Source: Enterovibrio sp. JCM 19048 (GTDB taxonomy: Bacteria; Pseudomonadota; Gammaproteobacteria; Enterobacterales; Vibrionaceae). Taken from it: a DNA stretch of 64,000 nucleotides. This document shows positions 53,562-64,000 of the stretch, piece by piece. Position 1 is the first letter of the stretch. Each line of letters starts with the position of its first letter. The notes below the pieces were generated by a model. That model did no database searches and was not told where the DNA came from. It was given only the letters and a program-made list of their open reading frames with translations. Location of the stretch: positions 62,001 through 126,000 of the forward strand of contig BAXE01000011.1 of assembly GCA_001310415.1 (NCBI GenBank). The letters are read 5' to 3'. The translations under genes were made by a program, and so were the position numbers.

Positions 53562-56477
53562 TTACTGATGGCTGACTACAATCACACGCAGCGCATCCAA
53601 GCGCACCTGAGCTTGTTGATGTAACCGCGAAGCTCGCCCATCTGGGTTTCCATGGCTTCCAGTTCATCGTCACGGATGTTCGGGTTGACCGCTTTCAATG
53701 CTTGGAGGCGATCGAGCTCTGAGCGCAGCTTGGCCGTCATTTCAGCTTCGGCTGCTTCTCTGACTACGGCCAGTTGTTTCTCTGCCAGTGGGTCACCCAT
53801 TTCAATCAGGCCATGAATTTGGGTTTGTACTGACGATACCAGTTTGCTCGCCAGGTGACGGTTCACTGGGCTGAGCTGACGGTGGAAGCCTTCGAACTCT
53901 ACCTGGGCTGCCAGATCGTTGCCTTTGGCATCCAGCAATACACGGATTGGCGTCGCTGGCAGGAACTGGTGAATACCCGAGCTTTTCGGTGCCTGAGCAT
54001 CGGCAACGTAAAGCAACTCAAGGAACAGGGTGCCGACCGGTAGCGCTTTGTTTTTCAGCAAGGATACTGCAGTGGTACCCACATCTTCTGACAGCAGCAG
54101 ATCGATACCACCTTGGATCATCGGATGTTCCCAGCTGATAAAGCGCATGTCTTCGCGCGACAGTGCCGTGTCACGGTCAAACGTAATGGTGCAGCCTTCA
54201 CTTGGCAAACCCGGGTAGCTTGAGACCAGCATGTGCTCAGACGGGGTCACCACAATCGCATTCTCACCACGGTCATCCTGGTTCAGGCCAACGGTGTCGA
54301 ACAGACCCAGCGCGAACGTTACCAGGTTGGTGTCACCGTCCAGTGAGCTGATGGTTTCCGCCAGTGCTTTGGCTTTTTCGCCGCCGTTGGAATGCATTTC
54401 CAACAGGCGGTCACGGCCTTTTTCCAGTGCCGCTTTCAGGCGGTGGTGCATTTCTGCCGAGGTTTCAATCAGGGTTTCCAGCGACGCATCGATGGTGCCA
54501 GACGCCAGCAGTTGCAGAAGATCTTCCTGGACGTGTTCAAATACCGCACGGCCAGTCGGGCAGGTTTCTTCAAACGCATTCAGGCCTTCGTTGTACCAAC
54601 GTGCCAGCAGCGCCTGAGAGGTGCCTTCCATGTACGGAACATGGATTTCGATATCGCGCTTCTGGCCAATACGGTCCAGACGGCCGATACGCTGCTCCAG
54701 CAGATCCGGGTTCATCGGCAGGTCAAACATCACCAGTTGGTTGGCGAACTGGAAGTTGCGGCCTTCGGAGCCGATTTCAGAACAGATCAGCACCTGAGCA
54801 CCGGCTTCTTCCTGGGCAAAGTAAGCGGCTGCTTTATCGCGCTCCAGAATGGACATGCTTCATGGAATACGGTGCCGCGGATACCTTCACGCTCGCGCAG
54901 TGCCTGTTCCAATGCCAATGCAGTTTGCGCGCGGGAACAGATCACCAGCACTTTTTCCTGGCGGTTGGATTTGAGCAAATCCAGCAGCCAGTCGATACGT
55001 GGGTCAAAGCCCCACCAGCTGGCATTTTCGCCTTCAAACTGCTGGTAGATATCTTCCGGGTACAGCCACTGCACCGCTTTTTGCTCCAGCTGCGGTTACC
55101 GCCGCCCATGATGCTGGCAACGCGCATCGCCGTCTGGTACTGGCTTGGCAGTGCCAATGGGTACAGGTTCAGATGACGCTCAGGGAAGCCCTGGATAGCT
55201 GCACGGGTGTTACGGAACAGCACGCGGCCGGTACCGTGACGGTCCATCAGGTTATCAATCAGTTCATTGCGCGCTTCGCGGCGTTGCTCGCTGTCCACGT
55301 CACCGGCTTCGATAATACGCAGCAGCGGCTCTACATCCTGCTCGGAAAGCAGTTCAGTGATGCTGTTTTTCGCTTCATTGCTGAGCTTGTCTTCTGACAG
55401 CAGCTGGCTTACCGCATCGGCAACCGGTGCGTATTGCTTCTCTTCTTCTACAAACGCCTGATAGTCGTAGAAGCGGTCCGGGTCGAGCAGACGCAAGCGG
55501 GCAAAGTGGCTTTCGTGGCCAAGTTGCTCAGGGGTTGCGGTCAGCAGCAGCACGCCAGGGGTGTTTTCGGCAATGCCTTCAATCACTTCGTATTCGCGGC
55601 TGGCACGTTCTTCACTCCACTCCAGGTGGTGCGCTTCGTCGACAACCAGCAGATCCCATTCGCCTTCCGCGGCCTGCTCGGCTCGTTTGCGGCTTTTACG
55701 CAGGAAATCCAGGGAACACAGTACCAGCTGAGCGGTATCAAATGGGTTGTCCGCGTCAGCAAAGGCTTCCACGCAACGCTCTTCGTCGAAAATGGAGAAG
55801 TGCAGATTGAAGCGACGAAGCATTTCCACCAGCCATTGGTGCTGCAGGGTTTCAGGCACGACAACCAGCACACGTGATGCGCGGCCAGACAGCACCTGTT
55901 GGTGAATGATCATCCCCGCTTCGATGGTTTTACCCAGACCTACTTCGTCAGCCAGCAGTACACGTGGTGCGTGACGGCGGCCTACTTCATGGGCAATGAA
56001 CAGCTGGTGCGGGATCAGACCGGCACGCATACCACACAGGCCGCGCATCGGGCTTTTATGTTGTTCGTACTGGTTTTTCAGCGCGCGGTAACGCAGGGCA
56101 AAACGGTCCATGCGGTCGATTTGACCGGCAAACAGTTTGTCCTGTGGACGGTTAAAGCGGATTTGGTGGCTCAACAGCACTTCGCGCAGACGCACGTTTT
56201 CTTCACCGGTATCGCTGCGGGTGCCTACATAAGTCAGCACGCCCTGTGCTTCTTCTACGTTTTCGACGATCAGGGACCAGCCTTCATGGCTTTCCACGCT
56301 GTCACCAAGGTTAAACATTACGCGGGTGATGGGTGCGTCGTTGCGGGCGTAGAGTCGGTTTTCTTCGCTGGCAGGGAACATCAGGGTGACGGTGCGGGCG
56401 TCCAGAGCGACAACCGTGCCCAGACCCAGATCACTTTCAGTATCGCTGATCCAACGTTGTCCGAGGGCGTAAGACAT
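53562..56477 (-). CDS. rapA: RNA polymerase-associated ATPase RapA, three frame breaks
   Basis: About 972 residues after restoring bases near 55089, 54858 and 53612. Tudor-like N-terminal domains precede a SWI2/SNF2 ATPase: Walker [20 protein letters not shown] box [20 protein letters not shown], and the second lobe with [12 protein letters not shown]. It recycles stalled RNA polymerase. ATG 56477 gives [19 protein letters not shown], the usual N terminus; the frame extends further upstream without support. Confidence 0.95.
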
Positions 56478-56820
56478 AGGGGAAAAACCTCTGGTTAATG
56501 CTGACACAAATTGGAATATTAAGCCGTGTGGCGCTTCGCGTGCCGACTAGCGACCTACAGTGTAGGCCATGATGGGCACGGATAAAAAGGGGAGCAATGT
56601 TACTTGAAGTTGTGAGAAGGGTCACGGTCAAAGTGGGAAATTTGGGTCAGGTAACAAATAGGTAACAAAATAATGAAAATGTGGCGTTATCGACGGGTAA
56701 AGAATTAATTTTGTCTTACGATTAAGAATATACCCCGATGAATGTGCCATTGCGTTCACGGCGGCAGTCATCAGGGATATGTGGGTTTGCCCGCCAGCCT
56801 ATGCAACCAAGGAGGTGCCT
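56478..56820. promoter_or_regulatory. Divergent promoter region of rapA and the PhoH gene
   Basis: About 343 bases without a gene. It has a nested palindrome: CGTGCC...GGCACG (56539-56580) enclosing CCTACA-G-TGTAGG (56554-56566). Two direct copies of GGTAACAAA lie near 56650. An AT-rich stretch before 56735 may be the PhoH promoter. Confidence 0.4.
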
Positions 56821-58193
56821 ATGGGCGATGCCGATCGGAAATTCTTTGTGCTGGATACCAACATCCTGCTTCACGAACCTTTCGCCATCTATTCCTTTCA
56901 AGAACATGACGTGGTCATCCCTATGACCGTCCTCGAAGAACTCGACCGAATCAAAGACAGTAAACGCGATGTTGCCCGCGATGCCCGTGTGGCGATCCGC
57001 GCGCTGGAAGATATCTTTAAAGACGCCACGCCTGATCAGATTGCAGAAGGCATCGTGGTGGGTAAAGAAGGTGGCTCCGGCACTGTCTCTATCCTTGCTG
57101 ACTATGAAATCAAGGAGACCGTCCAGGCATTTTCCGACAAAGCCGGCGATAACCGGATTCTCAACGCCGTGCTTTACCTTCAGCCAAGCGCTCACCCCGT
57201 AAGGTGGTGCTGGTCACCAAAGACATCAACATGCGACTGCGCGCCAAAGGGGCGGGGGTTCGCTATGTTGAAGACTACCGTACTGACCAGTTGATAGACG
57301 ATGTCAGCCTGCTAACCAAGGGTTTTCAGGTGTTTGGCGACAGTTTCTGGGACAAGGTGGGACAGGTTGAAACGGAAAACAATGGCCGTACCACGCGCCA
57401 TACCCTGCCCCGTGAACTGGTGGACAACACCTATATGAACCAGTACCTGCTAGATGGCAGCGAGGACTTCGCCGGCCGTGTGGTGGGACTGACGGAAAGC
57501 ACCATTACTATTAAGGACATCAGCCGGGAACGCCTGATGCACCGTGAGGCCTGGGGGATCAGACCTAAAAACATCTATCAGGGCATGGCGCTTGATGCGC
57601 TGCTCGACCCCAATGTGGACTTGGTGATCCTGACCGGCCCGGCGGGGTGTGGTAAAACCATTCTTGCGATGGCCGCAGCGCTTGAGCAGGTGGTGGAGAA
57701 GGGCATGTATGACAAAATCATCGTGACCCGGAATACGCCGGAAATTGCCGAGTCCATCGGATTCCTACCCGGCTCGGAAGAAGAAAAAATGCTGCCCTGG
57801 CTGGGGGCGGTCACTGACACACTGGAAGCGTTACACAAGAACGACGAGTGTGCCGACGGGTCCATGCGTTACATCATGGATAAAGCCAACATCCAGTTTA
57901 AATCGATTAACTTTATGCGCGGACGCTCCATACAAGATGCGTTTGTCATTCTTGATGAGTGCCAGAATCTCACCGCTTCGCAGCTGAAAACCATCATCAC
58001 CCGCTGCGGGGAAGGCACCAAGATTGTCTGTTCCGGTAACCTGGCGCAGATAGACAGTCCTTATCTAACCCCTGTGACATCAGGGCTGACTTATATCGTC
58101 GAACGCTTCAAAAACTTTGAAGGCAGTGCGTGCGTCTACCTCAATGGCGTGGTGCGCAGCCGCCTGGCAGAGTTTGCTGAAGAAAACCTCTGA
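56821..58193 (+). CDS. PIN-domain/PhoH-family ATPase (PhoH2 type), one frame break near 57183
   Basis: About 457 residues after restoring a G in CAGGCCAAG. The N-terminal PIN nuclease domain has acidic residues in FVLDTNILLHEP, TVLEELDRIKDS and the restored VLVTKDINMRLRAKG. The C-terminal PhoH domain has Walker A LTGPAGCGKTILAMAAALEQ and Walker B VILDECQN. Such fusions are RNA helicase/ribonucleases, sometimes linked to toxin-antitoxin pairs; none is seen here. AAGGAGG lies 6 nt before ATG 56821. Confidence 0.92.
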
Positions 58194-58213
58194 CTTTTAC
58201 TTATCCCGAATAG

Positions 58214-58246
58214 AAAAAAGGCTGCCAGAAAGGCAGCCTTTGTTTT
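58214..58246. terminator. Terminator between the PhoH gene and the first diguanylate cyclase gene
   Basis: AAAAAAGGCTGCC-AGAAA-GGCAGCCTTTGTTTT; convergent flanking genes. Confidence 0.88.
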
Positions 58247-58265
58247 GTTCGTTATCCGTTAAACC

Positions 58266-59702
58266 TTATGCCCAGCGGCGCGATTTCAGCGGATCCGGGG
58301 CATAGTCGTCATCCATGATACTGCCCTGTGTTGTTCTTTGCTGGCGCAGGCGGTCGTTGGCAATGCGGAGCAACTCCTCACCGCTTTCAGCATCATACGG
58401 GTAGCTGGCAATGCCTGAGGTAAAGGTGACCGGTACCAGTCGCTGGTCAATATAAAGCGCGCTCAGTTGCAGCGCTTTTTGCAGCTGTCCCAGCTTACGC
58501 TGTGCCTGGCTGCTGTCGCTTAGCTCAAACAAAATGGCAAACTCATCACCGCCAACCCGGGCAAACAACGTCTGGCTTGAAAGTTGGAGTTTCAATTGCG
58601 TTGCCAGGTGTTTGAGCGCCATGTCCCCGACATCTTCACCGAAGTTGTGGTTGATCTCTTTGAGGTGGTCAATGTCCAGCATTGCAACCACATACGGTGC
58701 AGGAGAGAAGCGGCGATCGCTCAGAGCTGCGAAAAACTGGGGACGGGTTTTGGCACCGGTCAAGGGGTCAAGCTGTGTGACACACTCCAGTTTTTCGTTT
58801 GAGTCTCGCAGGGCACGAACCGCAGATTTCAGCTCCTCAGTGCGGTGTTTTAGCAGGCGGTGGTAGAGAAACAGCCCACCGGTCAGCAACAGCATTGAGA
58901 TAACAAGGATGATGTACTGTGCGGTTTTATCCAGCCAGGGTAAGGAGGAGTGCAGGCGGTTTTGCGGCAACCACTTGTTATAAATCGCGTTGATCTCTGC
59001 AGGTTTGATGTTATCCAGTCCCTGCTCGATTTTCGCAATGTCGTTGATTGAAGACTTACTGACGGAAAAATGCAGCGGGAAAGAGTACAGCTTTTGCCTT
59101 GGGGTAAACAGGCCGCTGTTGCCCGTTACACGCATGTCGTACAGCGCAGTGCTCAAATCATCGATAAAGACATCCACTTCCCCTTCATAGGCAGCGTCAT
59201 TCAGTGAGCCAAATGTCGGGAAAAGGCGGATATTTTCTTCCGGAATACGGGACAGCAAAAAGGCGTGTTTGGTGCTCTCTTTCACCGAACCCACGGTGGC
59301 GGTACTCAGTGCAGAGATATCGCCGAAGGGCAGGTCTTTTGCACAAAAAGGAATACATCGTAGCGCCGAAGCGGCAGCTCACGGGAAAACGCCATCGATT
59401 TTGCGCGCTCGCCGGTGTAGCCAAGCCACCATGGATCACTCCTGGGTTAGTGCGTGCGTATTTGAGCGACTGGCTCCAGGGCTTGAGGTGAAATTCGACG
59501 TCGAGGTCGTTTTTTCCGCATAGAGTTGCCAGAAATCCACCATGATGCCGTCGGGTTGACCGAGACTGTTGATAAATGAGAAGGGTTTCCAGGTGGAAGA
59601 ACCGGTAATAACGAGCTTTTTGGATTCAGCAAAAGAGAAGGGAGAAAACAGAAAAAGCAGCGACGTCAGCGAGATAGCTGCGAGCTGGCGAATACCGGGC
59701 AT
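58266..59702 (-). CDS. Diguanylate cyclase with periplasmic SBP-type sensor domain, three frame breaks
   Basis: About 479 residues after restoring bases near 59513, 59420 and 59339. A signal peptide is followed by a periplasmic solute-binding family 3 domain (TWKPFSFINSLGQPDGIMVD), a membrane helix (AQYIILVISMLLLTGGLFLY), a short coil and a GGDEF domain with intact RVGGDEFAILFE. The usual RxxD inhibitory site five residues before GGDEF is absent (SSQT there). It probably makes c-di-GMP in response to a periplasmic ligand. ATG 59702 is preferred to a TTG at 59708. Confidence 0.88.
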
Positions 59703-59838
59703 AGTCAAACTCTGTCAAAACAACCTGTCTAGATTCTCTGACGTGGATTATACGCAACCCTTTGCGCGGAGGGAATGAATAATTGAGTTTTCTGTCAATG
59801 CTTTGATTTAGGTGAAAGTGGAAAGAAGATCGCAAAAA

Positions 59839-59869
59839 GAAAAGCCGCCAAGTTGACGGCTTTCTTTAC
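59839..59869 (-). terminator. Terminator after the second diguanylate cyclase gene
   Basis: On the minus strand AAGCCGTC-AACTT-GGCGGCTT is followed by TTCTTTTT (one mismatch-like pair). Confidence 0.8.
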
Positions 59870-59879
59870 TGTATCGCGC

Positions 59880-60880
59880 TCAGAACAGCTCGACGTCGTC
59901 TTCCGGAACGAGTGAGGCCAGTTCACCGCTGGCAATGAGGTCTTCGTAAAACGCCACCTGGTTTCGACCATTTTCTTTGGCTTTGTACAGAGCCTGGTCA
60001 GCAAAACCCAGTACGGTGATAGCATTGAGTTCCTGATCGTTGATGGATGCCGCGCCCATTGAAATGGTCACATCCTTGGCCTGGCCGTAGTCACGGTCGT
60101 TGACGCGTTGAATGAAAGTGTTAACGGTCGCTTCTATGTCCTCACGGGATTGGGGATGCATGATGACCACAAACTCATCGCCGCCGTAACGGAACAGGAT
60201 ATCTTCGTCGCTGAATGTCTGCCTCATGATGGCTGTCACCAGCAGGATGACTTCATCACCGAACACATGCCCAGCGCATCGTTGATTTTCTTGAAGTGGT
60301 CGATATCGAAGATGCAGACCCAGTGATGATGGGTCGGGTCATCCGTAATACTGGCACCCTGGATAAGGAAGCGGTCGAGCAACATGTCGATTTTGCTGGT
60401 GAGCACTTTGCGGTTGTAAAGGCCGGTCAAACCGTCGCGCTCACTGGCCGAGATGATTTTCTGATAGTTCTCGTAAATTTTCGCCAAGCCTTCGATTAAC
60501 TGAACCTCGTCGCCCTTGAGTTCATCGGCTTTACAGAAAACCACCGCATGGATTTCATCTTTCTCGCCATAACGGATAGGCACTGCCAGCAAGGACTGGT
60601 TCTCCTCCTTACTGTATTCCACCACGTTTTCACCGGTAACGATGCAGGTACGCAGTACACGCTCAATGGCGTCTTTTTCTTCTTCGTAGAGGAAAATGTC
60701 AGAGCATGCGACCACCATAAACTCAGGGCTTGACTCTGCGTTGTAGTCCAACACCAAAACTTGATTTGCCGGCGTCAATTGAAGCACGGTTGTAATAAGG
60801 CTTTCGGAAATGGTATCGGACTCTGTTTGGGCTGTGATATCTACCACTGAGTCCAGTACATCGATACTGGTAACAGTCAC
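59880..60880 (-). CDS. Diguanylate cyclase with N-terminal GAF-like domain, one frame break near 60271
   Basis: About 333 residues after restoring one base. A soluble GAF-like N-terminal domain (about 1-155) precedes the GGDEF domain: DGLTGLYNRKVL, FDIDHFKKINDALGH and FRYGGDEFVVIMHP. No membrane helix, so cytoplasmic. The RxxD inhibitory site is not evident (SDED in its place). Ligand unknown. It lies between thiQ and the other GGDEF gene, all on the minus strand, with gaps that suggest its own promoter. Confidence 0.88.
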
Positions 60881-60973
60881 AATCGCATCTCTCTTTTGTG
60901 TTAAGTGTCTTAAAAATAAGTATAGATGCGGTTATTTGATGCGCAATATTTAACCTGTTGGTGGTTATTAACC

Positions 60974-61662
60974 CTATGAAATATAGTCCTTTAGCGATTC
61001 ATTATTTGCGCTAAGTTGGTCAATATTAAGGTGATATTTCACTTTTCCTTCGTCGATCAGCAGCACCTGGTCGGCAATCGCGACGGCATCTTCCGGGTGA
61101 TGGGTCACCATCAAAATGGTGGTGCCAAACTGTGTCGCCAACTGTTTTACCTGGGCAAGCATTTCCCGTCGCAGTGAAGGGTCGAGCGCAGAAAAGGGTT
61201 CGTCCAGCAGCAGTAATGGTCGGTTGCGAACAAGGCAACGCGCCAGTGCGACCCGCTGTTTCTGACCGCCGGACAGTTGGCCTGGCAGACGCTCAAGGTA
61301 AGTGTCCAGCCTACCTTTTCTGCCGCCTCTTTTACTTTGCTTTTATCTTCCGCATCCAGAGACAGGTTTGGGCGAATTCCCAGAGCGATATTGTCAAACG
61401 CGCTGAGGTGACTGAACAGGTTGTGCTCCTGAAACAGAATGGAGAGTGGACGTTCATGAGCTGGACGAAGGGTGAAGTTGTCGCCATTAAAACTCACCGC
61501 GCCGCCTGCGGGTGGCAGTAAGCCGCAAAGCAGAGAGAGCAGGGTGCTTTTACCTGCGCCACTTGGCCCCAGAATGGCTGTGACACTTCCGGCTTCAGCT
61601 GAAAATGTAAAACTGAGCGTTTCCGCCTGATAGTGGTATGTAAGGTCACGCACGTTCAGCAT
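60974..61662 (-). CDS. thiQ: Thiamine ABC transporter ATP-binding protein, one frame break near 61312
   Basis: About 229 residues after restoring one base, which rebuilds the ABC signature LSGGQKQRVALAR. Walker A GPSGAGKSTLL, Walker B LLLLDEPFSALD and the His of MVTHHPEDA are present. It powers thiamine and thiamine-phosphate import with ThiB and ThiP. The ATG lies inside the end of thiP (17-nt overlap). Confidence 0.94.
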
Positions 61663-63242
61663 GGGTTTTTCCTGCGATCAAAGTTTCAATCAAGGCGTAG
61701 CTGCCAAGGCTTAGGACGAAGAGCAGCAATGCCGCAGCGGCGGCTGCGTCCATCTGGTAACTGCCCATCAGGTGGAAAAGATACAGTGGCAGGGTCTGGA
61801 AATCCTGGCTGCCGACCAGGGCAATTGCGCCCAGATCGCCGGTGGATAAAACAAAACTGACCGCCACCGCTCTGGCAATTGGACGGCGTAATGCGCGCCA
61901 GTCAATCAGATGCAGGCGATTGAGCCTTTGATGCCAAGGCTGTTGCAAAGGTTCTGGTATTGCTGTGAAAGCTGGAAGGCCGGTTGGCTGAGGGTTTTCA
62001 CCACATAAGGCAGCGCCATCAGGGTGTTGACCGCAAGAACCAGCCAGAACGGTGAACTGAACACATCGATATGGTCACGCAGCATCAGGAACAAGCCAGT
62101 GCCAAGCACCACGCTCGGCACAACAAGGATCAGCGAGGCGGTCATTTCAATCCCGTCTGCCCGTTTATGTAGCCATGCAGTCGCCAGAAGCGGCTGGTCA
62201 GTACAATGGCACTGCCGAGCACAAATGCGCAAACTGCCGCGCCACTGGCCAGGGTCAGGGAATTGAAGGTGGCTTCGAGCAGCGCGCGTTGGGAGAGAAG
62301 CTCCAGAGCTTTGGGGTTCAGCCCGCTGACGGCGACCATAACAAGCGGTGGCAGGACAAAGAGCGCGGCAAGGGCAATCCAGATCGTGTCCCATATTTTT
62401 TCTGCGCGGCTGTCGAGCTGCGCAGGCAATGCAAGTTGGCTGTCACGCCCCTGTTGTTCAACAGGACGTGCCAGACGTTGCAGGGTTAGATGAAGCAAGC
62501 CACAAAGCAAAAGTTGCCACAGCGCGAGCAATGCGCCAGTCTGCAAATCAAAATCAAACCGGATAGCCTGATAGATAGCCAGTTCAATGGTGGTTGCGCC
62601 GGGGCCACCACCCAGTGCCATCACAGTGGCGAAACTGGTAAAGCAGAGCATAAACACCAGCGATGGTGTGTGGCAATTGTTGGCGTAGGTAAGGCCATTC
62701 CAGCAGGCGGAACCGGTGCCACCCGCCGATGCCCAGTTGCAATGCAAGGCGCTTTTGATCGCCGGGGATTTGTTCCAGTGCCTGTACCAGAAGCTGCGCG
62801 GAATAGGGCAGGTTGAAAAAGACATGCGCCAGCAAAATGCCGGTCAGACCATAGATGCTGATATTCCACGCCGAACCCAGCAACGGCAGTCCGTCTGCCA
62901 GCAGGCCATTTTTGCCAAACACTGCCAGAATACCGAACACCCCGACCAGCACGGGAAGCACCAGTGTCATGGAAAACAGTTTGAGTAGCAGGCTGCGTCC
63001 AACAAACTGGCGGCGAGACAAAGCGAGGGCAACAGGTATGGCAAGCCCAACAGATAGCAAGGTTGAAAGCGCGGCTTGTTTCAGGCTGAACAGGGTGACG
63101 TGGCGCAAATAGGGTCATGCCAAAGCGCGCTGACATTAAGGGTCGGTGCCTGTGTAAGCAGGGAAAACAAAGCGGCGCCAATCAGCACCGCTATGACCGA
63201 GGCCGACAGAACGCCCGGCCAGGTACGGGAAGGGTTCAGCAC
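61646..63242 (-). CDS. thiP: Thiamine ABC transporter permease, four frame breaks
   Basis: About 533 residues after single-base losses near 63112, 62189 and 61930 and a net two-base loss near 62653. Two fused permease halves, each with the EAA-type loop: LEWPYLRQQLPHTIAG and, in the second half, the segment around the 61930 break. About twelve membrane helices (LLLKLFSMTLVLPVLVGVFG; VPSVVLGTGLFLMLRDHI). The start is taken as GTG 63242, 4 nt after the thiB stop. Order thiB-thiP-thiQ as in E. coli. Confidence 0.93.
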
Positions 63243-63246
63243 AGGA

Positions 63247-64000
63247 TTACTTCACCAGCGCCGATTGCCATTCACGGATCCAGGTGCGGCGGTTGTCCGC
63301 CACTTTTTCCGGGGTGAACTGCAAGCTGTTGTCGGGAACTGACAGTGTCTCGAAGCCTTGCGGCAATTCGATACCGGTCACCGGGTACATCCACTGGCCT
63401 GTCGGCACCGCATCCTGGAAACCGTCGCTCAGGATGAACTGCATAAACTCATCAGCCAGTGCCTGATTATCAGAGCCTTTCACTTTGGCGGCGACTTCCA
63501 CCTGTATGTAGTGACCTTCTGCAAAATTGGCACTGCTGAAGTTGGGGTTTTCTTCTGCAATCAGGTGATAGGCCGGGGATGTAGTGTAAGAGAGCACCAT
63601 GTCGGACTCGCCATTGAGGAACATGCTGTAGGCTTCCGACCAGCCCTTGGTCACGGTCACGGTTTTCTTGGCAAGCTGTTGCCAGGCGTCAGAGACATCA
63701 TCGCCGTAGACGGACTTCATCCAAAGCATCAGTCCCTGACCCGGCGTCGAGGTGCGCGGATCCTGATAGATCACTGAAATATCATCGCGCTGTTCAACCA
63801 GCTCTTTCAGGCTCTTTGGCGGATTTTGCAGTTTAGTTTTGTCATAGACAAAAGCGAAGTAGCCATAGTCATACGGCACAAACGTGTCGTTGCTCCATTC
63901 GTCTGGCAGGGTAATCGCTTTGCCATCCACCTTATGTTTTGCCAGCAAGCCGGTCTTTTCTGCTTCCGCCATCAGGTTGGTATCCAGACCGAGGATGACA
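63247..64000 (-). CDS. thiB: Thiamine-binding periplasmic protein, N terminus cut by window end
   Basis: The frame is open to base 64000, so about the first 75-80 residues, including the signal peptide, are missing. Visible parts match ThiB: LDTNLMAEAEKTGLL, FVPYDYGYFAFVYDKTKL, YQDPRTSTPGQGLMLWMKSV and the thiamine-contacting GWSEAYSMFLNGESDMVLSYT (in parts). It delivers thiamine to ThiPQ. A TPP riboswitch would lie beyond the window edge. Confidence 0.94.
   Translation of the reverse strand, partial: VILGLDTNLMAEAEKTGLLAKHKVDGKAITLPDEWSNDTFVPYDYGYFAFVYDKTKLQNPPKSLKELVEQRDDISVIYQDPRTSTPGQGLMLWMKSVYGDDVSDAWQQLAKKTVTVTKGWSEAYSMFLNGESDMVLSYTTSPAYHLIAEENPNFSSANFAEGHYIQVEVAAKVKGSDNQALADEFMQFILSDGFQDAVPTGQWMYPVTGIELPQGFETLSVPDNSLQFTPEKVADNRRTWIREWQSALVK

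Noticed and set aside
54364..55176. Plus-strand open frames opposite rapA
   Set aside because: They arise from codon bias of rapA and carry no domain signatures.

Overview
The window is a chromosomal stretch of a gammaproteobacterium, most likely a member of the Vibrionaceae. The order fklB-oapA / cpdB / ytfJ-ytfK-msrA-tamA-tamB-fbp-mpl, argR-mdh, ispB-rplU-rpmA-obgE, folA-apaH-apaG-rsmA-pdxA-surA-lptD-djlA-rluA-rapA and thiBPQ follows the enteric/vibrio core genome. A TIGR03899-type protein and SLC13-in-cys gene order point to vibrios rather than enterics. The genus cannot be fixed from this sequence alone. I saw no rRNA, tRNA, CRISPR array, insertion sequence or prophage.

Layout. (1) 1-2555: end of cysJ, cysI and cysH (sulfite and PAPS reduction). 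(2) 2606-9587, all on the minus strand: an accessory periplasmic quinoprotein locus. It has a XoxF-type PQQ alcohol dehydrogenase carrying the lanthanide-type Asp pair, a cupredoxin, a small unknown Cys protein, a XoxJ-like binding protein, a SoxYZ-like carrier, a zinc metallohydrolase, a rhodanese-like CxxxCW protein and a protein of unknown function. A LysR regulator is divergent from it, across a spacer with two perfect palindromes. No c-type cytochrome is encoded here. (3) 10741-14830: fklB, oapA, elaA-like, cpdB. (4) 15091-21267: cysG-cysD-cysN-SLC13 permease-cysC, completing sulfate uptake, activation and siroheme supply. (5) 21323-33502: TIGR03899 protein, a 29-residue membrane peptide, ytfJ, ytfK, msrA, tamA, tamB, fbp, mpl, ubiX. 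(6) 33551-36594: universal stress protein and fused TRAP permease without a receptor gene. (7) 36996-44014: argR, mdh, ispB, rplU, rpmA, obgE, yjjP, yjjB, folA. (8) 44015-56477: apaH, apaG, rsmA, pdxA, surA, lptD, djlA, a D-2-hydroxyacid dehydrogenase, rluA, rapA. (9) 56821-64000: PIN-PhoH ATPase, two diguanylate cyclases, thiQ, thiP, and thiB cut by the window end.

Sequence quality dominates the reading. About 37 of some 56 genes, including essential ones (lptD, fbp, ispB, mdh, rsmA), are broken by about 73 frame changes. Nearly all are explained by loss of one base from a short run, most often a G or C in GGC/GCC. Restoring single bases gives full-length proteins of family-typical size, so I treat them as consensus errors, not pseudogenes. 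Coordinates below span the whole reconstructed gene, and approximate break positions are given for each.

How the parts work together: the two cys blocks cover sulfate import (SLC13), activation (CysDNC), reduction (CysHIJ) and siroheme (CysG). The quinoprotein locus looks like a self-contained periplasmic alcohol-oxidation module with its own electron carrier and maturation proteins. The remainder is housekeeping: outer-membrane biogenesis (TamAB, LptD, SurA), cell-wall recycling (Mpl), gluconeogenesis (Fbp), translation (L21, L27, ObgE, RsmA) and thiamine uptake.
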